Shown here: positions 25,378 through 35,707 of the stretch, one piece after another
Layout: each line of letters opens with the position of its first letter
Position numbering within the stretch: position 1 is the stretch's first letter
Source: JAYPHU01 sp038127535
GTDB taxonomy: Bacteria > Pseudomonadota > Alphaproteobacteria > Rhodospirillales > UBA2165
DNA length: 64,000 bases
Direction of reading: 5' to 3'
NCBI GenBank assembly: GCA_038127535.1
Contig: JAYPHU010000004.1
Coordinates: forward strand, 62,001-126,000
Notes under the pieces: generated by a model
Seen by the model: only the letters and a program-made list of their open reading frames with translations
What the model was told of the DNA's origin: nothing
The model's database searches: none
Position numbers and translations under genes: made by a program

Positions 25378-25866
25378 TTAGGGCCCCGCTTCGGGCAATA
25401 ACGGCCCGTAGTCGATCTCATAGCCCGCCGGCAGCCCCAGCCAGTCCAAGGCTTGCTCCAAATTCCGAAATGCCAATCTGTTCTGCCCTAGGGTGGTCCG
25501 GGTGACCAAGGCCCAGGCGTGCGCCTTGGCATAATCCGCCGGCGAAGAGACAAGCCAGGCGAACCGGCTACCCTACATCAGCAGATGTTCCTTGGTGTAG
25601 GCGCTGTCGAAATCCCTCTTGAACCAGTCGTAATTCATCTCCGCCGGCAGCCGGATATCCCGCGTGTCGCGCAGAAAGCTCATCCCCGGTTTGAACGCCG
25701 GATCGGCGACAATCATGTTGATCGCCTGAATCCCTTCGGCCGGCACATAGGTAGGATGACACACGAAGCAACAATTGTTCTGAGCGTCGAGACTGATCCT
25801 GAAAGATATTGTGCGAGTAAATTCTCCACGTGGTTTCGATTCAGGAACGGTATACACCGAAATCAA
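25378..25866 (-). pseudogene. STAS/SpoIIAA-like protein gene with an in-frame TAG
   Basis: One frame of 163 codons is open except for a single TAG at 25575-25573 (codon 98). Before it the product reads as strands and helices typical of SpoIIAA-like proteins, with DPAFKPGMSFLRDTRDIRLP; after it the same frame continues convincingly (FAWLVSSPADYAKAHAWALV then FRNLEQALDWLGLP) to TAA at 25378. The conserved-looking sequence on both sides shows the two halves were one gene of about 160 residues. The start (TTG 25866) is weak. A recent nonsense mutation, sequencing error or readthrough are possible. The next gene upstream has the same kind of lesion. Confidence 0.65.
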
Positions 25867-25929
25867 CCAAATGGTGCGGACCGGACATCTTAAATATAGG
25901 GATGCGCGCGGCAGGTTACGATACTGTTA

Positions 25930-27000
25930 TTATAGGGAATCCCCCAGACACTGGGCCAAAATCTGCGCAATTTTCCGTGATCCGGCGGGCATGGTGTGCA
26001 CGCCGTCATAGAAATCCTGTGGACCGAAATCTAATTCGCCGGCCAAATCGATACGGCGCAGCGCTAGTTCGGCACATACCGCCAGGGTCATATCGTTGAA
26101 AAGTTGCATGGTTAAAAAGGCGCGGTGGGAAATTTTCTCGCCTGCCCCTTTCTGGACCAGGGCATTTAGCTCCCCATCCTCATATCGAAAGTCGCCACGG
26201 AGTTGGGTGACGAAAACCGGCCGGGCGCCGAATTTCTGAATTCGGGATGCCAGGGTGCGGAGACGTTTGCGGTACTCGGTCAGCGCAGAACCCAGTTCTT
26301 CACGAAGTTGTTCTTCGCCCACCCAATCGTTCACCGGCTTCCACGTGCCGGTGCGATATGAATTTGCTCCATGCATCAGCCGGGTACGCTGTGCCACGAA
26401 CATGCCGCGAATGCGCCGGAACTGATTGTAGAGCGCACTGTGGTTCATGATGTATTGCCTGAGCTGCCGGGAATGTTCGGGCGATTGCATCGTGTCGTAC
26501 TGCTCCCGGTTCGCGCCGACAGCAACATCGTTGATCCCCACATAGGCCAGTACGATGTCCGGTCTCAGCCGGGGGATATTCGGAAACCACAGATCAAAGG
26601 CGGCGATGTGGCCTACAGTGGACTGCCCATCCACGGCAGCGTTTACTGCATAAACGATCCGACCGGCCGCTCTAAGCTCTTGTTGGGGCTGATGGACCCA
26701 GGTCTCCGTATCGTCGAGAAAGCGTTCATTGGTCGTACTGCCGCCGATGGCGAGGATGTTGATATTGGCCGGATTGCTGCCATAGTCGCCGCGCAGGCCA
26801 TGCTCATCCCTTGTATAGGTGATCACCTTGCCCGGCGAGATAAACTCTGACACATCGAAGTATCGGGTCTAGTTGCGCGGAACGTTGAGGATGCTGTAGC
26901 TCGGCCCGAAGAACCAATTGCCGAATATCAATTCGGCCACGACCAAGACGATCACGATCAATCCGGCATTGATACCGATGATGCGGCCAAAGCGTTTCAT
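25930..27000 (-). pseudogene. SGNH/GDSL hydrolase gene with an in-frame TAG after the signal anchor
   Basis: A 356-codon frame from ATG 27000. Residues 1-43 give a basic start (MKRFGRIIG) and a hydrophobic signal-anchor (LIVIVLVVAELIFG). Codon 44 is TAG (26871-26869), then the frame continues through an SGNH hydrolase domain: block I IGGSTTNE, block III GINDVAVG, and block V DGVHTMPAG with the catalytic Asp and His. Without readthrough only a leaderless catalytic part could be made from an internal start at about 26853 (GTG). Homologues are secreted esterases or acetyl-sugar hydrolases. The gene is on the same strand as the STAS-like gene, 63 bases upstream. Confidence 0.7.
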
Positions 27001-27118
27001 ACATAGGCAATAGCCTGTTTAGGCTCATGAATAAAGAGTTGGCGCAATATTGATCCTGGACCTCCCCCGCTTAAGCGCGGAGAATGCGTCTCTGTCAGGG
27101 AGGCAGAAAACAAACAAG

Positions 27119-28120
27119 ATGACCATTGATACCCATACCCATTACATCACCGCCGAAATGCGCGCCGCGTTCAAACAGCGCACCGAACCGCCGTTTATTG
27201 ATCAGACCGATGATGGCCGGGAGCGCTTCCATATGCCCATCGGCCACCTCATTCTAAACGACGATTATTACGATATGGACGCCCGGATCGTCTTCATGGA
27301 CAAGGTCGGCGTGGACCGGCAAATCCTGTCCTTCCCCGGATTGTTCGGCCTGGACAGTCTACCGGTAGAAGACTGCTTCCCCGTCATCCAGGGCTTCAAT
27401 GACCATGTCTCGGGTCTTTGCAAACAACACCCGGATCGCTTTTCCGGTCTGGCCGCGCTCCCGTTTGTCGATATCGATCTTTGCGTCGAGGAATACAAGC
27501 GCGCCCGGACCGAGCTTGGCCTAATCGGCGCCATCCTGCCGGTGAATACGCTGGTCAGCAAAGACCATGCAGAAAGGCTGGCACCGATCTTTGCCGCCGC
27601 CCAGGAACTCGGCGGGCATCTGTTTGTCCATCCCGGCCGACGCCCGGACGAAGTGCCCCCCGCCGGCGCCGCGCCCAAGGGACCACCCTTTGCCGACAGT
27701 ATGGCGGCCCGCCAGGCCCTGGCGGTCCAGGACCGGTGTTCGGCAGCTATGGTCACGCTTATCTTTACCGACTTCCTGAACGCCTATCCGGATGTCACCC
27801 TGCACGTGGCGAACCTGGGCGGCACCCTGCCCATGGTGGTGGAGCGTATGGATCAGGTGAATGTCACCCGCAGCCCGGACAAACCGATGCCGTCATCGTT
27901 TCTTAATAAAGTCTATGTGGATTGTTCGTCCCTGGGCCCGCGGTCCATCGAGATCGCCGCCGCCTTCTACGGCGCGGATAAAATCCTGCTGGGTACCGAC
28001 TGCCCCATTTTCATGACCCAATGGTCCCTGGACGCCATCAATGACGCCAAGATCAGCGAGGATGACAAAGACCTGATCCGCTACGGCAACGCGGCGAGGC
28101 TGCTGGAGACGTATTTATAA
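27119..28120 (+). CDS. Amidohydrolase family protein (ACMSD-like)
   Basis: A 333-residue COG2159 amidohydrolase, a divergent relative of the one at 14429. HTH in DTHTHYI, H in LFVHPGRRP, a HVANLGG segment in place of CHAGG, and D in LGTDCPIF are visible. The usual HxGG histidine appears as LHVAN, so one ligand position is less certain. ATG 27119 begins the recognisable fold; GGGAGG lies somewhat far upstream (15 bases). It is probably a decarboxylase or hydratase of an aromatic-derived acid. Confidence 0.82.
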   Translation: MTIDTHTHYITAEMRAAFKQRTEPPFIDQTDDGRERFHMPIGHLILNDDYYDMDARIVFMDKVGVDRQILSFPGLFGLDSLPVEDCFPVIQGFNDHVSGLCKQHPDRFSGLAALPFVDIDLCVEEYKRARTELGLIGAILPVNTLVSKDHAERLAPIFAAAQELGGHLFVHPGRRPDEVPPAGAAPKGPPFADSMAARQALAVQDRCSAAMVTLIFTDFLNAYPDVTLHVANLGGTLPMVVERMDQVNVTRSPDKPMPSSFLNKVYVDCSSLGPRSIEIAAAFYGADKILLGTDCPIFMTQWSLDAINDAKISEDDKDLIRYGNAARLLETYL

Positions 28121-28138
28121 CTCGTCCTGCCCCCGCCC

Positions 28139-28447
28139 CTAATCGATTGCCGGCACCCGCTGCCAAACGGCCTCGACATAGGCGACCTCGAACAGATCGG
28201 CCTTGGTGTAAGGATCGTTCTTGTGGAAGTCTTCGACCGTGGCCCGGTCCGCCTCGAACACCAGGATATTTCCGGTGACGTCCCGGATATCGACCATGCC
28301 GGACGTGTCGATCGCGTCTCCCATCAATCCCCCACCATAAACGATCAGGGGCAGGAACCGCTTCTGATAAGCCGCGTGGGCCGGCTGCAGCTCCGCCCGC
28401 GTCGCAGCCATCCTCGGCCGGTCTTTTCTGAACAGCAGATAGCGCAT
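28139..28447 (-). CDS. YciI family protein
   Basis: A 102-residue YCII-domain protein: MRYLLFRKDRP start, FEADRATVEDFHKNDPYTK with the conserved DP. ATG 28447 lies 5 bases after the GST stop, so the pair is an operon; upstream in-frame codons fall inside the GST gene. Function is probably accessory to a nearby degradative enzyme. Confidence 0.82.
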   Translation of the reverse strand: MRYLLFRKDRPRMAATRAELQPAHAAYQKRFLPLIVYGGGLMGDAIDTSGMVDIRDVTGNILVFEADRATVEDFHKNDPYTKADLFEVAYVEAVWQRVPAID

Positions 28448-28452
28448 TGGCC

Positions 28453-29217
28453 CTACCCCTTCCTGCCCAAACCAAGCGCCGGATAAATTTCCGAGTACCG
28501 CGCACCGGGATAGTAGGCGATTGAATAGGCCGGCCGCGCCTTCATGGCGGCGAACCAATCGGTCACGTGGGACAGGTCTTTCTCCCACAGATCATGATGG
28601 CCCAGGTCTTCCATCCGGTCGATTAGGGGCGCGACACAAATATCCGCGAGCGTGTATTTCTTGCCCAACAACCAAGGCCCGCCGGTCTCCGCCATTGCCG
28701 CGTTCATCCGCTCCACCGTTTGGCGGATGTCGCCCAGCGCCTTGTCGATCTCGGCCTGCGAAAACCCCGTCTGCCCCATGCGCTTGTAGAAGCCCGTCTT
28801 GAGGGGCCGTATCTCCGCCTCGTGGGCGAAGGCCTCGTCATCCAAGTCTCTGTAATTGCGGATCAGGATTTTCTGGAACGTGGGATATCGCACCGCCGGC
28901 GTCGGCACCTCCTCCAGATATCTGAGCCAAGTGCGCATCCTGGCGCGGTCCAGCGGCGCGTCGGGGGTCAGCTTGGTGTCGGGAAACACCTCGTCCAGAT
29001 ATTCCAGGATCACCGAGGAATCCACCACCGGCGTGCCGTCATGAACCAATGTCGGCACCACGCCGTTGGGATTCATCTCCAGATATTCCGGCGTGAGGTG
29101 CTTGTTCTCGCCGGGCTTGAACGGATGATCCACCCAATCGAGGCCCTTTTCGGCCAGGCAAATCCTGACCTTCAAGGAACACGTAGAGGCCGGAAAGTTA
29201 TAAAGCTCCAATGTCAC
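28453..29217 (-). CDS. Glutathione S-transferase family protein
   Basis: A 254-residue GST with an N-terminal thioredoxin-like domain (LELYNFPASTCSLKVRICLAEKG, then NPNGVVPTLVHDG with the cis-Pro, and DSSVILEYLDE) and a helical C-terminal domain (YTLADICVAPLIDRM). I start at GTG 29217, which has GGGAG upstream, because the open frame extends upstream without homology. It shares a divergent promoter region with the acyl-CoA synthetase at 29338. Confidence 0.85.
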   Translation of the reverse strand: MTLELYNFPASTCSLKVRICLAEKGLDWVDHPFKPGENKHLTPEYLEMNPNGVVPTLVHDGTPVVDSSVILEYLDEVFPDTKLTPDAPLDRARMRTWLRYLEEVPTPAVRYPTFQKILIRNYRDLDDEAFAHEAEIRPLKTGFYKRMGQTGFSQAEIDKALGDIRQTVERMNAAMAETGGPWLLGKKYTLADICVAPLIDRMEDLGHHDLWEKDLSHVTDWFAAMKARPAYSIAYYPGARYSEIYPALGLGRKG

Positions 29218-29337
29218 AGACGTTCGCTCCCAAGTTCGTTCGGATACTAAGCCCCTGCCCGGCCCCCGGCAACGCTTGCACCCGGTAGGGATTTGGCGCG
29301 AAAATAGCTCAAAATAAATGCAGACAGGGGAGCGCCC

Positions 29338-30966
29338 ATGCTGGGCCTGATGATGGACCGTCAACTGACGGTCAAATCTCTCATCGACTATGCGGCCAAG
29401 TTCCACGGCGACACGGAAATCGTGTCCCGCACCGTGGAAGGCCCGATCCACCGCTATACCTATGCCGACGTCCACGCGCGCATGCACCGGCTCGCGAACG
29501 TGCTGAAAAACCTCGGCGTCGGCGATGGGGACCGGGTGGCGACCCTGGCCTGGAACGGCTACCGGCATTTCGAGTTGTACTTTGCTGTATCCGGCATTGG
29601 CGCGGTCTGTCACACCATCAACCCGCGCCTATTCACCGATCAGATCGCTTACATCCTGGGCCATGCGGAGGACAAAGTCGTCTTCTGCGACCTGACCTTT
29701 GTGCCGGTGCTGGAAGCCTTGGGCGATGCGCTGAAAAACGCGAGCGCCGTGGTGATCATGACCGATAAGGATCACATGCCGCAAACCAGCCTGGACGGGC
29801 TGCTGTGCTATGAAGAGCTGATGGAGGAGGCGACCGAGGATTTCGACTGGCCGGAGATCGATGAACGGCAGGCCTCAAGCCTATGTTATTCCTCCGGCAC
29901 CACGGGCAATCCGAAAGGCGTTCTCTATTCCAACCGGTCCACTGTGCTGCACGCCTACGGCACCTGCTCGGCGGATGTGTTCGCACTCTCCGCCCAGGAC
30001 TGCATCATGCCGGTGGTGCCCATGTTCCACGTCAATGCCTGGGGCATCCCGTATGCCGCCGCCATGTCGGGGGCGAAGGTGGTGTTTCCCGGCGCCGGCA
30101 TGGACGGGGCCAGCCTGTGGGAGCTGATGGACGCGGAGAAAGTCACCACCAGCGCGGGTGTGCCGACGGTCTGGCTGATGCTGATGCAGTATGTGCAGGC
30201 GGAGGGCAAAGCGCTGCCCTACCTGAACCGGACGTTCGTCGGCGGCTCGGCGCTCCCTCAATCCATGATCGAGTCGTTCGAGAACGACTATGACGTGGCC
30301 TGTCTGCACGCCTGGGGCATGACCGAGATGGGGCCCTTGGGCTCCGTCGCCCATCTGAAGGAACATATGAACGGCCTGCCCGGCGGCGAGAAGATGGGCT
30401 TCAAGGTCAAGCAGGGCCGCCCACCCTATAACGTGGACATGAAGATCATCGGCGATGACGGCCAGGCGCTGCCCCATGACGGCGTCACGTTCGGCGAACT
30501 CTGCGTACGTGGGCCCAGTGTGACCTCCGGCTATTTCAACGACGACGATATGTCGGCGGATATGTTCGACGTCGAGGGCTGGCTTCGCACCGGTGATGTC
30601 TCCACCATCGACGAACAGGGCTATATGCAGATCGTTGACCGGTCCAAGGACGTGATCAAGTCCGGCGGGGAATGGATCAGCTCCATTGATCTGGAGAACA
30701 TCGCGGTCGGCCATCCGGCCATCGCCGAAGCCGCCGTCATCGGCGTCGCGTCTGATAAGTGGGACGAACGGCCGCTGCTGGTCTGTGTCCTGGCGGACGG
30801 TCAAAGCGTGGAACCGGCTGAGCTGTTGAAAATCTACGACGGCAAGGTGGCCAAATGGTGGGTGCCCGACGCGGTGGAGTTCGTCGACGAGCTACCTCAT
30901 ACGGCGACCGGCAAGCTGCAGAAAATGACGCTCCGGGAAAGGTTCAAGGACTACCGGGTCGCGTAG
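29338..30966 (+). CDS. Acyl-CoA synthetase, DmdB/long-chain-like
   Basis: A 542-residue ANL ligase with YSSGTTGNPKGVLYS, WGMTEMGPLG, GWLRTGDVS, DRSKDVIKSGGEWISS and the catalytic lysine in LPHTATGKLQK. The N-terminus (LTVKSLIDYAAKFHGDTEIVSR, abbreviated reading) and the CHTINPRLF segment closely resemble the 3-methylmercaptopropionyl-CoA ligases (DmdB) and related medium/long-chain ligases. GGGGAG precedes ATG 29338. DMSP demethylation genes dmdA, C or D are not in the window, so the substrate stays open. Confidence 0.9.
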   Translation: MLGLMMDRQLTVKSLIDYAAKFHGDTEIVSRTVEGPIHRYTYADVHARMHRLANVLKNLGVGDGDRVATLAWNGYRHFELYFAVSGIGAVCHTINPRLFTDQIAYILGHAEDKVVFCDLTFVPVLEALGDALKNASAVVIMTDKDHMPQTSLDGLLCYEELMEEATEDFDWPEIDERQASSLCYSSGTTGNPKGVLYSNRSTVLHAYGTCSADVFALSAQDCIMPVVPMFHVNAWGIPYAAAMSGAKVVFPGAGMDGASLWELMDAEKVTTSAGVPTVWLMLMQYVQAEGKALPYLNRTFVGGSALPQSMIESFENDYDVACLHAWGMTEMGPLGSVAHLKEHMNGLPGGEKMGFKVKQGRPPYNVDMKIIGDDGQALPHDGVTFGELCVRGPSVTSGYFNDDDMSADMFDVEGWLRTGDVSTIDEQGYMQIVDRSKDVIKSGGEWISSIDLENIAVGHPAIAEAAVIGVASDKWDERPLLVCVLADGQSVEPAELLKIYDGKVAKWWVPDAVEFVDELPHTATGKLQKMTLRERFKDYRVA

Positions 30967-30973
30967 CGCCCGC

Positions 30974-31918
30974 TTAATGCTCCACCGGCGCGGTCTTATC
31001 CTTGCGCACCACCATGAAGATACCGGCGCAGACCAGCACGCCGCCGGCGATGTGGTAGCTGAACAGCTGCTCACCCAGCAACCAAATGCCCAGACCGGCT
31101 GAATAAATCGGCATCAGGTTGACGAACACCGCCGCCTTGTTATGGCCTACCACCCGGTTCCCCGTGTTCCAGAACGCCAGGGACAGGATCGAGATCAGGA
31201 TCGCCAGTACCAGCGACCAGCCCAGCAGCTCCCAGGTGAACGGCGTCGGGCGATAGTAATAGTGCTCGATCAGCCAGGCCGGCGTTAGGAAGATGGTACC
31301 GAACACCAGGATCACGGCCAGCGACGGAAACACACCCAGGCCCGCCGGCATGCGCCGCAGGTTCACCGCGTATGACGCGTACATGATCGTCGCCACCACC
31401 GTGATCAGATCGCCGATATTGAAATCCAGGCTCCGGATGACGCCGAGATCGGCGCGGGAGATCATGATCGAGACGCCCACCAGCGCGGACAGCACGCCCG
31501 CGAGCTGAATATTATTGAGCCGGTCCCGGAACAATATCCAGGCGATGCCGGCGGTCAGCACCGGCTGGGTCGCGTTGACCAGGCCCGAATTGGTGGCCGT
31601 GGTGAAATTCACCCCGACGAACAGCAACACCCCGCCGCCGACCATCAGGAACCCTTCCATGGCGTAATAGGCCAAGTTCCCCTTCACGATGTCCATGTTC
31701 TTGGAGATCCTTCCCCAGCAGAACGGCAGCAGCACCAACACCGCGATCAGCCAGCGCCCGAAAGACAGACCAAGGGGCGGAATTTCCTGGTGCACCGCGC
31801 GGGCGATGACCACGCCGGCCGACCAGAAAAACACCGTGATCGCCAGTAGGGCATAGGCCTGGCCGGGTTTGACCTTCAGGGCACCGGAGGGCGCATCATG
31901 GCTGGAAATGTCGGACAT
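30974..31918 (-). CDS. EamA/DMT-family transporter
   Basis: A 314-residue membrane protein of ten predicted helices made of two five-helix EamA repeats (FWSAGVVIARAVHQEIPP in the first; YSAGLGIWLLGEQLFSYHIAGG in the second). Members export amino acids, small acids or other metabolites. It is the last gene of the minus-strand run that begins with the cupin at 37586, with 95 bases to the hydrolase upstream, and could export an excess intermediate. Confidence 0.88.
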   Translation of the reverse strand: MSDISSHDAPSGALKVKPGQAYALLAITVFFWSAGVVIARAVHQEIPPLGLSFGRWLIAVLVLLPFCWGRISKNMDIVKGNLAYYAMEGFLMVGGGVLLFVGVNFTTATNSGLVNATQPVLTAGIAWILFRDRLNNIQLAGVLSALVGVSIMISRADLGVIRSLDFNIGDLITVVATIMYASYAVNLRRMPAGLGVFPSLAVILVFGTIFLTPAWLIEHYYYRPTPFTWELLGWSLVLAILISILSLAFWNTGNRVVGHNKAAVFVNLMPIYSAGLGIWLLGEQLFSYHIAGGVLVCAGIFMVVRKDKTAPVEH

Positions 31919-32013
31919 GGGCGGGATTTCTTGTTGTTGTTTTGCGACAGACTTCGGCGCGGAATTTACGGCGCGAAACCGCCTTTGTCACGCCTTTGGG
32001 GTTGGTTGAGCGG

Positions 32014-32754
32014 CTAATCCAGCTCCATCGTGCCGCCGTCCATGGGCAGCGCACCGTTGAGCCACTGACGCATCAGCTCATTGACCGTTTCCGGACGCTC
32101 CATGGTGATCAGGTGCGCCGCCTCGGCGATCAGCGCCAGCTTGGCCTTGGGCAACAGCTTCATCATGTCCCGGGACAGGTCCGGCGGGAGAAATTTATCC
32201 TGCGCGCCGCACACAACGAGCGTCGGGCAATTGACCTTGGGCAGGAAGTCCGTCAGGTCAGTGGCCGCTGACAGGGCGGTCACCTGGCGGGTAAACCGAT
32301 CCGGGCCCACCGAGTCCGCCATATCATCGACCGCCTTCACCAGGCGCTGGTTATTGTGATTATCGGGCTGCAGGAAGAGCTTCAGCATCTGCGCCTTCAC
32401 GGCCTCGAACTCGCCGTTGGCAGTGGCGTCCAACATGGTGCGGCGGCGGGCCTGACGGTCTTCACCTTCGACGGCGGCAGTGCTGTCCAACAGGCCCAGA
32501 TGGGTCACCCGGTCGCCGCCCAGTTTCTTGACCAGCAGCGCCACATAGCCGCCCATGGAGCTGCCGGCTATGGCGAACTTGGGCGGGGATTCGGTGAGGA
32601 TCGCCTGCGCCATGTCCTCCACCGTGTCGTGGCGAAGATGGGCGCGGGTCACCACCACCGTGCCGAGATCGCCTAATCCCTCGACTTGCGGCTGGAACAG
32701 CGCCTCGGTGCCGAGCAAGCCCGGCACCAGAACGAGATGAATGTGATCGGCCAT
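32014..32754 (-). CDS. Alpha/beta hydrolase
   Basis: A 246-residue alpha/beta hydrolase. Nucleophile serine in AGSSMGGYVAL, acid in CGAQDKFLPP, histidine in AAHLITMERP. There is no signal peptide, so it is cytoplasmic. It follows the FadB-type gene by 30 bases on the same strand, suggesting thioester or ester hydrolysis in the same pathway. Confidence 0.88.
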   Translation of the reverse strand: MADHIHLVLVPGLLGTEALFQPQVEGLGDLGTVVVTRAHLRHDTVEDMAQAILTESPPKFAIAGSSMGGYVALLVKKLGGDRVTHLGLLDSTAAVEGEDRQARRRTMLDATANGEFEAVKAQMLKLFLQPDNHNNQRLVKAVDDMADSVGPDRFTRQVTALSAATDLTDFLPKVNCPTLVVCGAQDKFLPPDLSRDMMKLLPKAKLALIAEAAHLITMERPETVNELMRQWLNGALPMDGGTMELD

Positions 32755-32784
32755 CCGCGCCTCCCTAAAATCCGAGGCGGAATG

Positions 32785-34890
<2,106 letters not shown>

Positions 34891-34995
34891 CTCGATTCCC
34901 TTTTATCCGCAAATCTCGCTATATGCCGGGCGGGAACCTAATGGATCGTGTCCCCCGGTTCAAACAGGGAATCAGATAGAGTTTTTGGTAAGGAC

Positions 34996-35703
34996 CTACC
35001 CCTCGTTGGGGAGGCAGGTCACCGCATATTCGTGGGTGATTTTGCGGCCCAGGACCGGGTCATCCAGCTCGATCCGGAAGGCGTCCATGGGGCAGACGCC
35101 GCCGATGACGGCCAGAGTGCCGCAATACATCAGCGTGCCGTCGGCGAGATCACCGTCGGCGGCCCCGCCTATATGCTGGCTATAGCGGCCGATTAGTTCC
35201 TCCGGCGCCAGCATGGTGGTCACCGGGCCTTCCTGATAGAGGCTGGCGTCCCCGCCGGTCACCGCCCAGGATCGCAGCATGAGTTGATCCCAGTGATCAA
35301 TGACCTCCTCATAGGCCCAGAGCTGCGAGCCCACCGGCTTGGCGCAGGCTTGTTTGGAGATACTGACGTTCTGGGTTTCCACCTTTCGGTCGGTGTGATC
35401 GGAACCGACCCCCAGCCACATCGTCCCCTGCTGAGCGATGAGCACAAACTCCACCTCGCCGGACGAGTCATCGCCGACCACTTCGATAGCACCGTCCGTG
35501 GTCAGCAGGTGCGCCGCGCCGCGATAAAAGATCGGCGTGGTTTTGGGCCGGGCGACGCCGATTTCCTCCAGCTCCTTGATGTGGGCCTCCATGGCCTCCT
35601 TATTGCGGCCGGTCCAGCCGGCGATCACCAGATTGTCGATGGGGATCTCGGCCCGGCGCGCGTCGCCGTCTTTCGGCAATTGTTCACACGATAAAACCGG
35701 CAT
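34996..35703 (-). CDS. DUF2848 family protein
   Basis: A 235-residue protein recognised by the DUF2848 pattern: VIAGWTGRNKEAMEAHI near the start, EDSSGEVE-like DDSSGEVEFVL, GVGSDHTDRKVE and SKQACAKPVG. Function is not established; the fold is thought to resemble the FAH family, which would fit a hydrolase or isomerase of a degradation product. ATG 35703 lies 4 bases after the HpaB stop, so the two are co-translated. Confidence 0.8.
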   Translation of the reverse strand: MPVLSCEQLPKDGDARRAEIPIDNLVIAGWTGRNKEAMEAHIKELEEIGVARPKTTPIFYRGAAHLLTTDGAIEVVGDDSSGEVEFVLIAQQGTMWLGVGSDHTDRKVETQNVSISKQACAKPVGSQLWAYEEVIDHWDQLMLRSWAVTGGDASLYQEGPVTTMLAPEELIGRYSQHIGGAADGDLADGTLMYCGTLAVIGGVCPMDAFRIELDDPVLGRKITHEYAVTCLPNEG

Positions 35704-35707
35704 CGCC

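Noticed and set aside
25378..27000. Pyrrolysine or genome-wide TAG reassignment
   Set aside because: TAG terminates several intact genes here (1541, 10859, 12549, 16080), and no Pyl genes or downstream structure were seen.
29338..30966. Complete DMSP demethylation pathway
   Set aside because: Only a DmdB-like ligase is present; no dmdA, dmdC or dmdD, and the family also acts on other acids.
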